A DNA stretch of 64,000 nucleotides from Prorocentrum cordatum (GCA_963575745.1 CAUYUJ010007469.1:258750-322749), one strand, 5' to 3'. Shown: positions 42,308 to 51,977, numbered from the stretch's first letter. Translations and numbers: made by a program. The notes: generated by a model not told the origin, from the sequence alone.

Positions 42308-42339
<32 letters not shown>

Positions 42340-42349
42340 GCAGCATCAG

Positions 42350-42393
<44 letters not shown>

Positions 42394-42412
42394 ACATCAT
42401 CATCATCTCCAT
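42122..42412. repeat. (ATC)n microsatellite, about 290 bp
   Basis: CAT/ATC/TCA triplets with GCA and ACC interruptions directly abutting the TCC tract, a compound microsatellite. Confidence 0.95.
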
Positions 42413-42644
42413 CTCCTCTTCCTTCTCTTTCTCCTCATCCTCCTCTCCCCGCTCTCCCCCCTCTCCTCCTCCTTTTCCTCCTCTCCTTCTTCCGTCTCCT
42501 CGTGGTCTTCATCTCCTCCATGTTTTTTCTCCTCGTGTGCTGACCTTGCTGGCGCGCCATTCTTGGCCTCGGGTGGCCAGCACAGAAGTGTCTGCGGGGG
42601 ACTCGGGTGCAATGTGCACCAAGGCCGAGATCGAGGAACAACTG

Positions 42645-42850
42645 CCTATCGTCGGCGGCGAGCCCAGGGGGGAAGTGAGGAGGGGCGGGCCTTCTCGGAA
42701 GGCTCGGACCCCCCCCGGCCTCCTGAGAATTTCTCTAAGCCTTCCCCGAGGACACAGAGAGCCTCTCAGAAGGCCCGAGGCATTCTGAGAAGCCCGCCGC
42801 CTTGTGAGAAGGTCTTCTCCTTCTCGCTTCCCCCCCGCTCGCCGCCGATT
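42645..42850. mobile_element. AAGGCCTTCTCAGAAGG foldback R8, copy 1
   Basis: Left end GGCGGCGAGCCCAGGGGGGA then AGTGAGGAGGGGCGGGCC; right end GAAGGTCTTCTCCTTCTCGC then TTCCCCCCCGCTCGCCGCC is its inverted partner. The interior is a chain of CTCNGAAGGC and CTTCTGAGAAG palindromes. Confidence 0.7.
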
Positions 42851-42984
42851 TAGAAAGATGGGGCTCGGTCGTGCCGCGCAGCTCCGCCTTCTCCCCTGGC
42901 TGGCGCCCGTCCCGGGCGCGCCTGGTTTGGTTTGCACGACTCTGCAGGGAGTCAGCGGGCGGCTGCAGTGCGGCGCCGATCCAG

Positions 42985-43231
42985 TTGCCCCTCCTCCTCC
43001 TCCTCCTCCTCCTCCTCGTCCTCCTCCTCCTCCTCCCCCTCCCTCCCCTCCTCCTCCTCCTCCTCCTCCTCCTCCTCCTCCTCCTCCCCCTCCTCCTCCT
43101 CCTCCTCCTCCTCCTCCTCCTCCTCCTCCGCTCCTCCTCCTCTCCTCCTCCTCCTCCTCCTCCCTCCTCCCCTCCTCCTCCTCCCCCTTCTCCTCCTCCT
43201 CCTCCTCCTCCTCCTCCTCCTCCTCCTCCTC
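42985..43231. repeat. (CTC)n microsatellite
   Basis: About 245 bp of CTC/TCC triplets; it occupies the place where the left arm of the adjoining R8 element would be expected. Confidence 0.95.
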
Positions 43232-43386
43232 GGGGCGGGACCCCCCGGCCTTCCGAGAAGTTGTCTAAGCCGTCCCCGAAGGCGCGGGAACCACCTTTGA
43301 GAAGGCCGCAGGGCTTCCGAACAGCCCCGCCGCTTGCTGAGAAGGCCTTCTCCTTCTCACTTCCCTCCTCGCTCGCCGCCAACCTG
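43232..43386. mobile_element. R8 foldback, right part only
   Basis: GGGCGGGACCCCCCGGCCTT, CCGAGAAGTTGTCTAAGCCG, CTTTGAGAAGGCCGCAGGGC and TGAGAAGGCCTTCTCCTTCT, CACTTCCCTCCTCGCTCGCC correspond to the right two-thirds of 42645-42850. The left arm is replaced by TCC repeats. Confidence 0.65.
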
Positions 43387-43389
43387 CTG

Positions 43390-44754
43390 CTGCCGCTGGA
43401 GTTCCGCACAGCAGAAGCGCACTCAGAGCTGTTCAACCATCGCTGGGGGGGTTTGCGCGGGGGGTAGGACCATAATGGATTGCGGCAGCAGGATGGCCAT
43501 GACGTTATGTTCTCCACCCCCCCGCTCAGAGTATAGTGGATCTCGCTCGGGGCAGGTCCGCGAGCGTCGCACGTTCAACGACAGATGTAAACCATGTTTC
43601 GATCGAAGCCCGCCCACCTTCATGTAGACGTGTTCTGCTCCTGTTGTCCCTCGCAGGACGCGTGGGGGTGTCGGGCCGCGTTAGGGGGTGGATTCGGCAC
43701 GAGTGAGGGCGCGGGGGAGGGTGTAGCGGCCGTCGAGCGGGGCCGCAGTTTGGAGGGGGTGGTCAGTGCGCGGTGTGGGGTATGCGTATCCTTGTCATCG
43801 CCACGTGGGCGTTGGCCAGCAGGGGCGCGGCTCAGGGGATCCGTGCGACGCAGGGTCACGGCGTCCCAGTTGGGTGTTCGGCCCCGCCACATGGTGATCT
43901 TGACATGCCATCGGCGAGACGTGCTTGGAGACGTCACCCGAGGAGCGACGGAAGATTACGGGGTCGATTGCGCGGACCTTCGCGCGTAAGTTTCCCGCGT
44001 CAGGTCGCGCGCAAACGCCCTCTTCTCCACGCGGTGGGCCACTCTGGCGGCCCGCGTGAGCCGCGGCGTCAGGTCGCAGCGTCTTCTTGCGTCAGACCCG
44101 TTTGTTTTCGTCGCGGATGTTGTATCGTTTCGCCGCAAGGATGGGAAGTGACATGGTGAAGTCGCAGAATATGCAGCAAACTGATGCGACCGATCAAAGT
44201 GGACAAAGGGGCGAAAGGGGCCTGAGGAAGAGGCGGCGGCGTATTGGTGGTACGGGGTACCCACAGGAAGACTACAGGTGTATCGCGATGACAGGGAGCA
44301 GGGTGATGCAGAGGAGCAACGAGATTATATGCATCCTGTGCATTATTCTTCTAAGTGTGTTTCCCCTCCTCTTCCTCCTCCGCTTCCCGTTTTTCCTCCC
44401 CCATCATTCTCCTCACCCTCCTCCATCCGCTCTTCCCTTCGCCACTTCCTCGTCCCATCCCAGCCTTTCTGTATCATCCGCATCAGCATAACCACAATCA
44501 GCATGAGCAGCATGACCATTCTCAGCAGCAGCATCTTCATCGTCACCTCTCTCTATCCGTTTCATCCCCCCCCCCGCCTGCACCCCCTCCTCCCTTCTCC
44601 TCCTCCTCCTCTTAGCACCATCCTCCTCGCCCGCTCCTTTCCACCTTCGTCCCCTCCTCAATCCCAATCCATTCACTGTTCCAACCTCCCCCCGTCCATA
44701 CCGTTTCATCCCAGCATCCCACTTCACTATCCTCCTCTTCCTTTCAAACATCTG

Positions 44755-44755
<1 letters not shown>
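43390..44755. other. No gene found in 1.4 kb
   Basis: Mixed unique sequence with a pyrimidine-rich second half (44.34-44.75 kb). Short open frames occur on both strands without motif or frame bias. Confidence 0.4.
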
Positions 44756-44756
<1 letters not shown>

Positions 44757-44818
<62 letters not shown>

Positions 44819-44835
44819 CACACAAACACACACAA

Positions 44836-44882
<47 letters not shown>

Positions 44883-44892
44883 CACACACCGA
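44757..44892. repeat. (CA)n microsatellite, about 135 bp
   Basis: CACACA with ACAAACACA interruptions in the second half. Confidence 0.98.
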
Positions 44893-45052
44893 TCCTCGTT
44901 CTTCAATTCCCGACGACGAATACGTCGACTCCGAACTCGACGACGACGAGCCGTAGGTTTGACTGTTGCCCCAGATGTCCCCGGATGCCCCCGGAGGCTT
45001 TCGCAGCCCCCAGACACAGTCAACAGCTGGTCCATGGGTAGTTCTGGACGCC

Positions 45053-45175
45053 CAGATCCCAATCTACCTTAGGCGCATGCCTACCTCTAAAGTCTAGCGG
45101 TGTTCCCTCTGCCCTCCTCTTCAGGGGGCGGAGACCCACTCTACTTCTAATGCCTTCCTACTTCATCAGAGTGAG
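45053..45175 (+). repeat. Dispersed repeat R18, copy 1
   Basis: ATCCCAATCTACCTTAGGCG, CATGCCTACCTCTAAAG, CCCTCCTCTTCAGGGGGCGG, ACCCACTCTACTTCTAATGC and CTTCCTACTTCAT parallel 55386-55520. Confidence 0.6.
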
Positions 45176-45289
45176 GGGGCCGAACGATCATTTACTGTCC
45201 CTGGGTGCGTGGCTGAAGTGGGGATCCACGGCGAGGATTCTGCTTGTTTTGCGGCGTCGCCCCCCCCTGCGACACGCCCGCGACTTCCC

Positions 45290-45475
45290 TGCGTTTCACC
45301 CCGCGACCCGCCCGCGACCCACTCGCGACCCACCCCGCGACCCACCCCGCGACCCACACCGCAACCCACCCCGCGACCCACCCGCGACCCACACCGCGAC
45401 CCACCCCGCGAGCCACCCGCGACCCACCCCGCGACCCACCCCGCGACCCACCCCGCGACCCTTCCACGTGGGGCA
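45290..45475. repeat. CCCGCGACCCAC minisatellite
   Basis: About 15 copies of a 9-13 bp unit (CGCGACCCACC, CGCGACCCAC). The unit contains no stop in either direction, which explains the long open frames on both strands. Confidence 0.9.
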
Positions 45476-45654
45476 AGGAGCTCCCGACCCCTTCCTGGGG
45501 CCAGTCTTGCGCCCTCTCCTGGGGGTCCTGCAAGGGGGGGCCCCTGTGGCGGCCCCCGCAGGCCAAGAGCGAGGGGTTGGAGACAGCAGGGCTGCTCGTT
45601 CGACCTCCGACGATGTGCGTGTCGTCGGAGATCTCCAGAATCGGCGGCGCGCCG

Positions 45655-45965
45655 GGGGGGGAGTGAGATTCGGATGCAACTCCTGGGAGGTCAAATTCTG
45701 ATTCTGCCCTGGTCCGAAGTCCGGCTGCATCCGGCTTCATCCCGCCCAATCCCGTTGAGTTCCTCTTAAGTGAGAAGGAGCAGGCCTGCTCAGAGGGCGG
45801 CGGGGCTTCTCGGAAGCCCTCTCGCGCCCTCTGCAGGCGCTCGGCGCCTCTTCGGGGGGGGGGGGGCGGTGCGGCCACTCCTCGGAGGGCGCGAGGCCTG
45901 CCGAGCCTTCTGCGGAGGCCCTTTCTCCTTCCCAGTCGCGCGACGTCCTGCTCTGTGTCAGCGGT
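45655..45965. mobile_element. Diverged R8-like foldback
   Basis: GTGAGAAGGAGCAGGCCTGC, GGCGGCGGGGCTTCTCGG, AAGCCCTCTCGCGCCCTCTG and later GCCTTCTGCGGAGGCCCTTT, CTCCTTCCCAGTCGCG resemble R8 blocks in order, with G-to-C changes. Limits are uncertain. Confidence 0.45.
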
Positions 45966-46038
45966 CATGCATGGGTTTCCTTCGCCTTTCCCCGCCAGCT
46001 TGCCGCCCGGCATCGCCGGCGACCTCCCCTCCTGGCAG

Positions 46039-46157
46039 CCACAGAGGACACCGGGCCCCTGACGCGCCTGGCCTCCGCGCTGTGCTACGTGCTGCCCGCC
46101 GTGGACAGCCTGCGCTACGCGCTGCAGTCCGGGGGCCTGGTCCCGCAGCTGGCGCAG
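46039..46157 (+). CDS. Candidate exon, Tic20-like membrane segment
   Basis: Acceptor CTCCTGGCAG|CC after the pyrimidine run CCTCCCCTC; donor GCGCAG|GC. It starts two bases into a codon and ends in phase 0. The frame carries TEDTGPLTRLASALCYVLP and overlapping RLASALCYVLPAVDSLRYAL, then QSGGLVPQLAQ; 38 of 39 third positions are G or C. The pattern R-L-x-S-A-L-x-Y-x-L-P-x-x-D-x-L-x-Y resembles the first conserved helix of Tic20/Ycf60-type proteins of the plastid inner envelope protein import machinery. That is a resemblance by eye over about 25 residues and could be chance. It is followed within 40 bp by a GGA tract. Confidence 0.4.
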
Positions 46158-46193
46158 GCCGCGCCCCCGGATGCCGCGCCCCGCGGGAGACAA

Positions 46194-46352
46194 GAGGAGG
46201 AGGAGGAGGAGGAGGAGGAGGAGGAGGAGGAGGAGGAGGAGGAGGAGGAGGAGGGGGAGGAGGGGGAGGAGGAGGGTGAGGAGGAGGGGGAGGAGGAGGA
46301 GGAGGAGGAGGAGGAGGAGCAGGAGGAGCAGGAGGAGCAGGAGGAGGGGAAG
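46194..46352. repeat. (GGA)n tract
   Basis: GGA/GAG triplets with GGTGAG and GAGCAG interruptions, in the intron after the Tic20-like exon. Confidence 0.95.
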
Positions 46353-46555
46353 GGCCACGCGCAGAGGGGGGGTACCCAGACTCCCTCGCGCAGTCAAGAC
46401 ATCACGGCGGGAGGTTTTTCGTTATTTTCGGCCTCTGGGGGCCCCTGCCGGGCCCTGGGACCGTCAAACAACGACTCGGGATGAGACACGGGTCCTGGGG
46501 AAAGGGTCCAAGCCACTGGGGGTCGACGCTGTGAAACAATCACGACGTCGGGGGT

Positions 46556-46692
46556 CTGGGTAGGGTGAGGAGGGAAGGCTCCTTAGAAGCACCCCTGCTT
46601 CGCAGAAGGCGCGGGCCTTCTCTGCAGATGTAGGGCGGGCGCCTTCGAAGGGGCAGCCTGCTTCTAAGAAGCCTCCCGCCCTCCCCCTGCCT
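46556..46692. mobile_element. CTTCTTAGAAGC foldback, copy 2
   Basis: GGCTCCTTAGAAGCACCCCT, GCTTCGCAGAAGGCGCGGGC, GCAGATGTAGGGC, GGCGCCTTCGAAGGGGCAGC and CTGCTTCTAAGAAGCCTCCC form an imperfect palindrome that aligns with 27750-27872. Confidence 0.6.
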
Positions 46693-46989
46693 CCTTATGC
46701 GCGCCGCCAAGGTTCGACGGGCTGTGGCCTCAGATCTAGGCCTCCCAGATGGGGTCAGAGTGGATGGGTCTGGTTGACCCAACAGGGGGTCCAGCGACAA
46801 GGAGGTGGTGCAGTAGATCTGGTGCAGCAGATGTTCAGGGTTGCAACCGATTTAGGGGCGTGCAATCAGTTCCGGTGCGCAAATGTACGGCTGGGCTCTC
46901 GCGCGGGATACGTAAGTTACAATACAATGGAATATCTTTCTCTGGCGCAGTACATTCGTAATACAATTGCCCCAAACCAATTGCACCAC

Positions 46990-47425
46990 CCTGTTTCAGC
47001 TGGAGCCCTCTTCGGGTCAACCGAATTTTGGTTGGAGGATCGTGCCGCATCTCCGATGCCTCGCCGATGCGGCTCGATTAGCAGCCCGTGTTGCTTCACG
47101 TCGAGACGTCGCCGATGCATTACCGGTGCATCGACGATGCATCGCCGATGCATCGCCGATGTATCGCCGATGTATCGGCGATGCAGCGCGATCTTCCGAC
47201 CCCATCTTCTCCGACCCCATCTAGGAGGCCTCTATCAGAGGAGTTCGGAAGCAAATCATGGGAACTTCGTGCACCCTCGTCACTGCATCTCTAGAGCGCG
47301 TTCATGCCGATTGGCGTCTGGTGGTCGGTGGGGTAGCGCCAACGTAGCGTCCAGTAGCGACGATCTTGCGTTGACTAGCGCCGATCATCGCCGATGAAGC
47401 GTTGATTAGCGTCGATCAGCGCCGG
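46990..47425. repeat. GCATCGCCGATG and TAGCGCC repeats
   Basis: GATGCATCGCCGATGCATCG and TATCGCCGATGTATCG repeats at 47.05-47.19 kb (related to 7.98-8.17 kb), then TAGCGCCGATCA and AGCGTTGATTAGCG repeats at 47.33-47.43 kb. The second motif recurs at 59.25-59.35 kb. Confidence 0.6.
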
Positions 47426-47667
47426 TTCGCAAGGGCGAACAAGAAGCTACTCGAGGCTCCCATGAGGTTCCGCAGATCGAAGAGGAGGAAACCCAGACGC
47501 GCTCGCGTCCTAGAAAGCAAATCACGTCGGGAGGTGTTTGGCCATTTGCGGAGTCCAGAGGCCCGCGCCGGGCCCCAGGACCGTGAAAGACGACTCGGGG
47601 TGAAAAGCCGGTCCCTGGGAAGGGGTCCAGACCTCTGGGGATCCACGTCGTGATGGATTCATGGCGG

Positions 47668-47765
47668 TCGGTTTCGCCTTTTTGTTGGCCTCCTGGGAGC
47701 CCGTGCCGCCACGGCTGGATGAGCCTCGAAATTGAGATCCGTGGCGTAGCGGTGTCGGTACCTCT
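47668..47765 (+). mobile_element. R5-family fragment
   Basis: GTTGGCCTCCTGGGAGCCCG, TGCCGCCACGGCTGGATGAG and CCTCGAAATTGAGATCC, then GCGGTGTCGGTACC, as in the right half of the 2661-2803 and 61646-61776 copies. The downstream neighbour is an R3 element. Confidence 0.6.
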
Positions 47766-47978
47766 CTCAAGCAGTGGCGAAGCGTCCTGGCTCGCCCATA
47801 GCCCTACCAAACAATGTTCTAAGAACCTTTTGTGGTTTCCACAAAATGTTAGAACATTTCTGGCGGAGTCTGTCTTGTTTTATCACATCGGGTTTATGTT
47901 CTAAGAACATCGGTGTGTTCTAAGAACAGTTCGTGGTACGACTATAGGAATGCCGGGACGGTCGGTCCCTGCTCAACT
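47766..47978 (+). mobile_element. Family R3 element, copy 3
   Basis: AAGCAGTGGCGAAGCGTCCT, GCCCTACCAAACAATGTTC, TAAGAACCTTTTGTGGTTTC and three GTTCTAAGAAC palindromes (near 47817, 47898 and 47911), then CGACTATAGGAATGCCGGGA and CGGTCGGTCCCTGCTCAA. Confidence 0.8.
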
Positions 47979-48137
47979 CTCGGTTGCCCCCAGGGCACCT
48001 CGTGGCTCACCGCTGGCCCAGCAGTCCCGACGACAGGGCCCCCCGATGAAGGTTTCGGCCCTCGGGCCGTTCGCAGGCCCCGGGGCCGTGCCAGAAGCGG
48101 AGCCCGGGCGCGGCGCAGCTCCTTCTCCGCCGCTTCC

Positions 48138-48236
48138 GTCCTCCTCCTCCTCCTCCTCCTCCTCCTCGTCCACCTCCTCCTCCCCTCCTCCTCCTCCTCC
48201 TCCTCCTCCTCCTCCTCCTCCTCTTCCCGGCAGGAC
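48138..48236. repeat. (CTC)n microsatellite
   Basis: About 95 bp of CTC/TCC triplets interrupted by GTCCAC. Confidence 0.95.
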
Positions 48237-48301
48237 TGCTGGGGGCCGCGGACGGAAAGTTTCAGATCCTAGGGTGTCAGGGTGGAGGTCTGGGGCAGTC
48301 T

Positions 48302-48461
48302 TAAGTCGGGCGTGTCCCTCTACAGGAGGAATACCCAAGAATAGTAAAATACAAATGCGGTTGGGCACGATGTTTGGACTATGTTCGCGTTTTCTGGACC
48401 ATCGTGTGGCTATGTTTTATTTGTCTCTCACAATATTCGCCTGCAGAGGGACATGCCCGAC
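48302..48461 (+). mobile_element. TIR element R4, copy 2
   Basis: Left TAAGTCGGGCGTGTCCCTCT then ACAGGAGGAA; right CGCCTGCAGAGGGACATGCC then CGAC. About 160 bp; the interior is unlike the other copies. Confidence 0.75.
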
Positions 48462-48828
48462 CCGAGGGCAGTCTGCGCCCTGCCATCTCCGCTCTCGCTG
48501 GGCCCGTGGCCGCACGACAAACAAAACGACTGCTCGAGGACAGCGGACCGGGCGCGGGGGAGGGATGTAGACTTCTGCTAGGCTTGTGGAGGACCAATGG
48601 AGAGGAAGCATGCTGCCAAATAGTTTCCCATAAGAAGGGGGAAGCCCTGGGATACACCCCCAGAGGGCTATTCGGACGCACCCCAACTGGAGGAGGGGCG
48701 CCGCTCCATCGTATATCCCAGGGTTGGGCCTCAATTTCCTGGCTTCTTCGAAAAAAATCCTGGACGCCTCGGATAGGGGTCGACATATTCCCTATTGTTG
48801 CCTAGGGTCGGCGGCGAGCGTTAGGATG

Positions 48829-49012
48829 TTCCAACCTACTTTAGCTTTGACCACCAGAAAGAATTTCGAGCACCAGGCAAGCACCGAATTTGTGAGGTTT
48901 TCACGAGTCGGGTCCTGGGAGGCGATACTCGTTCGACACTGTTTCGACACTTTGTTGGGCGCTCGGAATTATTTCTGGGATGTGGTCCTTAAGTGCGATG
49001 GGAGCAGCATAA
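48829..49012 (+). repeat. Dispersed repeat R12, copy without microsatellite
   Basis: ATGTTCCAACCTACTTTAGC, TTTGACCACCAGAAAGAATT, GTCGGGTCCTGGGAGGCGAT, TTCGACACTGTTTCGACAC, TTATTTCTGGGATGTGGTCC and TTAAGTGCGATGGGAGCAGC: the same order as 30597-30980, minus the ATG/GAG insert. Confidence 0.75.
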
Positions 49013-49197
49013 GGCGAGCAATGGGGGGAAGTGAGAAGTAGAAGGCCTTCTTAGAAGGCGGCGGGACTTCTCAGAAGCCTTCTCGCGCCTTCTGAGAAGC
49101 TTTCTGTGCCTCCGGGGAAGGCTCAGAGGAAGGCCAGGGGACTTCCGAGCCTTCTGAGAAGGCCTTCTCCTTCTCACTTCCCCCCCTCGCTCGCCGC
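49013..49197. mobile_element. R8 foldback, best-preserved copy
   Basis: Left GGCGAGCAATGGGGGGAAGT then GAGAAGTAGAAGGCC; right GGCCTTCTCCTTCTCACTTC then CCCCCTCGCTCGCC. The inverted ends are about 35 bp. The interior is palindromic CTTCTNAGAAG modules. Confidence 0.8.
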
Positions 49198-49260
49198 CGA
49201 CAGGGTTACTCCTGCGTGTAGCCGAAATCTTGAACGTCTTTCGCTGTTGTCGCGCTCTGC

Positions 49261-49340
49261 AGAGGCTTCTCCAGGCTCCGGGGCCGTGCACAGAACGCCT
49301 GTCGAGGAGGAGAGCCTGGCCCCGGGCAGGGAAAGCTGAG
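49261..49340 (+). CDS. Candidate terminal exon, weak
   Basis: A pyrimidine-containing acceptor CGCTCTGCAG|AG opens ASPGSGAVHRTPVEEESLAP then GRES and a TGA. Third positions are mostly G or C. Product unknown; it could be a chance frame between repeats. Confidence 0.25.
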
Positions 49341-49662
49341 CCCCGTGGGATCCAGGATGCGGCTCTACTGTGACTGCGGCTTGATCGGGCGGGGCTTGAG
49401 CGAGGACAGAGCGTTCCGGAACGCTCTCAGAGCCTTCCGGGCCGCTCCGAGAAGTCCGCGGCGCCCGAGACGTCCTCCAGAGCCGTTGGATCTCAGAGAT
49501 TCTCTAATTTTCCTTACCCGATCTTATCCTCGTCCTGGCTTCGTCTCACTGGGCGTGCAATCCAGGATATAGTTGTCCCGCAGGTTCTCCTCAGTTCCCG
49601 GGGGCCCCCGGAGATCTTCGTAGCCTCTTTTGGGCCACGAGGGGCCGTCTTCTGGCTTGGCA

Positions 49663-49780
49663 TCGCTCGGACGTGTGCATTTTTTCTCGGCGAGAATTAT
49701 GGAGGACCATCCTGGACCATCGAGCAACCAAAAAACACTCACGAAACCGAAAAAAGCACAGGGAATGGACGTCCGAGCGA
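49663..49780. mobile_element. MITE-like element R10, copy 2
   Basis: The same exact 12 bp TIRs (TCGCTCGGACGT / ACGTCCGAGCGA) as 35573-35666, here 118 bp apart. The left interior is nearly identical; an extra AACCAAAAAACACTCACG-like stretch is in the right half. Confidence 0.8.
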
Positions 49781-49925
49781 TGGCCAGCTGGAGGATCTCA
49801 GGGTGTCCTGTGGCCGCTCTGGGGCGGCCTGTTGGGCTCTTCTGGAGTCGTCTGCAGGCCGAAGGGGTCGGCACACCGGGGACCCCCGGAGGTCGGAAGG
49901 AGAGAATCGTGCGGGTGGTAATGTT

Positions 49926-50061
49926 AAGTCGGGCCTGTCCCTCTACAGGAGGAATAGTCTGGGGACGATTTATCGAGTATTGTCTAACTTTTGTGGGGCA
50001 GTTTCGTGTTACTTGTTTAAAATGTTTGTCCACAATCCCCCTGTAGGAGGACAGGCCCGAC
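49926..50061 (+). mobile_element. TIR element R4, copy 3
   Basis: Left AAGTCGGGCCTGTCCCTCTA then CAGGAGGAA; right CCCCCTGTAGGAGGACAGGC then CCGAC. 136 bp. TAAT-like sequences flank both sides (GGTAATGTT and GTAATAGTAAT), possibly a target-site duplication. Confidence 0.8.
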
Positions 50062-50089
50062 GTAATAGTAATGGGGGGTGACCCAGCTG

Positions 50090-50200
50090 GGGGGTGAAGA
50101 AACTGTCCCCAAAGGGGCACTGCAGGGCTCCTTTTGGGCCCCAGCTGGCTCCACAACGGGCCACGAAGTGCCCCTTTCAGGGCCCTGTTCTTCACCCCCC
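50090..50200. mobile_element. Small foldback, GGGGTGAAGAA arms
   Basis: GGGGTGAAGAAACTGTCCCC and AAAGGGGCAC at the left are mirrored by GTGCCCCTTTCAGGGCCC and TGTTCTTCACCCC at the right. One copy seen. Confidence 0.55.
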
Positions 50201-50204
50201 CCCA

Positions 50205-51155
50205 TTGGGCCACCACGCCATCGTTGCCCTCTGCCTCTCCCCCCTCTCCACTCCCTGCGTCCTTACCTCCCCCCCCCTCGTCTCCGCTCGCCTTCTCTCC
50301 TCTACCCGCCTTCCCTTCTCCGCCGTGACGCGGCGTGGCATGCCGTATGCGGCACAGTTTTCACTTTTTTCGCTATTGATAGGCCCCTATGTGTACGGCC
50401 TTGCCCCACTAAACCCACCATCCGTCCCTCCAGCGGGGCAACTCGAAGTGCCGCAGTATCAGGCGAGGCCTCGTTCCGAGGGGAGCCAGGCGTGTCACGT
50501 ACGCCCCGTTCCCACTTCTCTTCCCTGCCCTTCCGTGCCCTCCTCGCCTCGCCATTCTCCTCACACTACTGTTTGAGAGGCCCAGCGCCAAGAATATGTT
50601 GGCCTGCGTTCAGGTTGCCGTGCCCTTGTTTGCGTAGCAGTCCCTGGCGCCCGCACAGAGTAGCAGACCAGCAGGCAGGTTGTGCTTCTGCAGTGTCAAG
50701 AGGCTCAAGCCCTCACAGCAGTCGTGCGCCCTGGCCAAAGCGACCAGCGCGCTGGGCCTCATGGCTCACTTTGATGTCTGCCATGTGGACGTGCACGAGA
50801 GCATCGAATTGGAGCTCGAGATGGACGAGGAGATGAAGGGTACGGCAATGTTGCCTCATTGATAACCAGCTGCGCGCGCCATGAATCACAATACATTGCA
50901 CCATACATCTTTCACGATGTGTTTCGCACATTCAGACGCGCAAGGGTGAATGGGAGTAGGAGTGGGAATTGAACCTTCTTTCTCGCTTCTCATTCACTTC
51001 TTCCGTTCTTCTTCTATTCCCGCACCCCTCCATTCCTCCCCTTCTTTCATCTCCCCCTTTCGAGTTGAATCCTCTTCCATCCCCGTATGTCTTATTCTTG
51101 TCTCCAGCCCGTACGTCCCATTCCATCCTTTGCCATCCTTTTTGATTGAAGACTG
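50205..51155. other. No gene found in 950 bp
   Basis: Pyrimidine-rich at both ends, mixed in the middle. A short acidic frame (ELEMDEEMKG near 50.81-50.84 kb) has a GC-rich context but no supporting splice signals. Confidence 0.4.
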
Positions 51156-51159
51156 GAAG

Positions 51160-51445
51160 TTTCTTTGGGGCTCCCGCGGGCCTCTGGAGTGCCTCTTGAG
51201 CTCTCACGGGGACCTCTGGGGTGCCCGTCGGGGATCTTTGGACCGTCGGGGGCGCAGTGATTCGGCCGAGCTCTCCACAAAAGGCCAGGCCCCGTCGAAA
51301 CTTGGGGACGTTTGGGCGGGTCTTCGGGCCGTCTTGGAGCTCTATCGGCTTATCTCGGAGGGTTCTCGGGCAGTCTTGGCACCATCTGGAGGCTTTCTAG
51401 GACCAGTTTCGGGCCCTGTTGGGGGCTCTCTGAAGCTTGTCTGAT
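51160..51445. repeat. TCTTGGGGCC-type repeat field
   Basis: Same degenerate repeat family as 4.74-5.86 kb: GGGCCTCTGGAGTGCCTCTT, GGGCCGTCTTGGAGC and TCTCGGGCAGTCTTGGCACC. Confidence 0.65.
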
Positions 51446-51977
51446 GCGATCTGAGGCCGTCTAGCCTCGGAGGCACTTACACAACGTTTCCTCCTAGGGA
51501 CGTTCAGCGTTTTTCGCTGCTGAGGGCCTGTCTGAAGGCCTCTCCAGGCCTCTCCTGGAGGCCCCTTGGCGCACCTTGCCTCTTGGGGTGATGTTGGTGC
51601 TTGGGGGCTGGTTTGGCGGTTTCTCGATGGTCATTACTGCGTCTCGCAGCCGCTCTGGCGTAAGCCGTTCCGGATCAAGCCTGATGCGATTGCCGCAGGC
51701 TCGCAGTGCAGGGGGCCAGCGCCATTCTGCAGAGGCCTCCCCCGTGAGGACACGCGTGGATGGGCCGGACGGGCTGCTGCATGCCCGCCTCAACGGCACC
51801 GTAACGGGCACTTGCTAACGGGAAGGGTTGGGTTCGCTGGGTCACTGGCCAAAGTGCCCGTTCGTGGAGTCCCTGTTTGATGGGCGCTGACCGCACCGCA
51901 TGGAGACGCCGCGCGGGCAGGCGGAGCCTGGAGGTGGGGGAGCGAAGAAGGACGTACGCATAACAACTCGGAGGTCC

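Noticed and set aside
40779-42788. 669-codon plus-strand open frame
   Set aside because: It encodes almost only runs of L, S, P and I from (TCC)n and (ATC)n; no stop can occur in such repeats, so length is not evidence of a gene.
44413-45062. Minus-strand frames with CVCVCV runs
   Set aside because: Translation of the (CA)n microsatellite.
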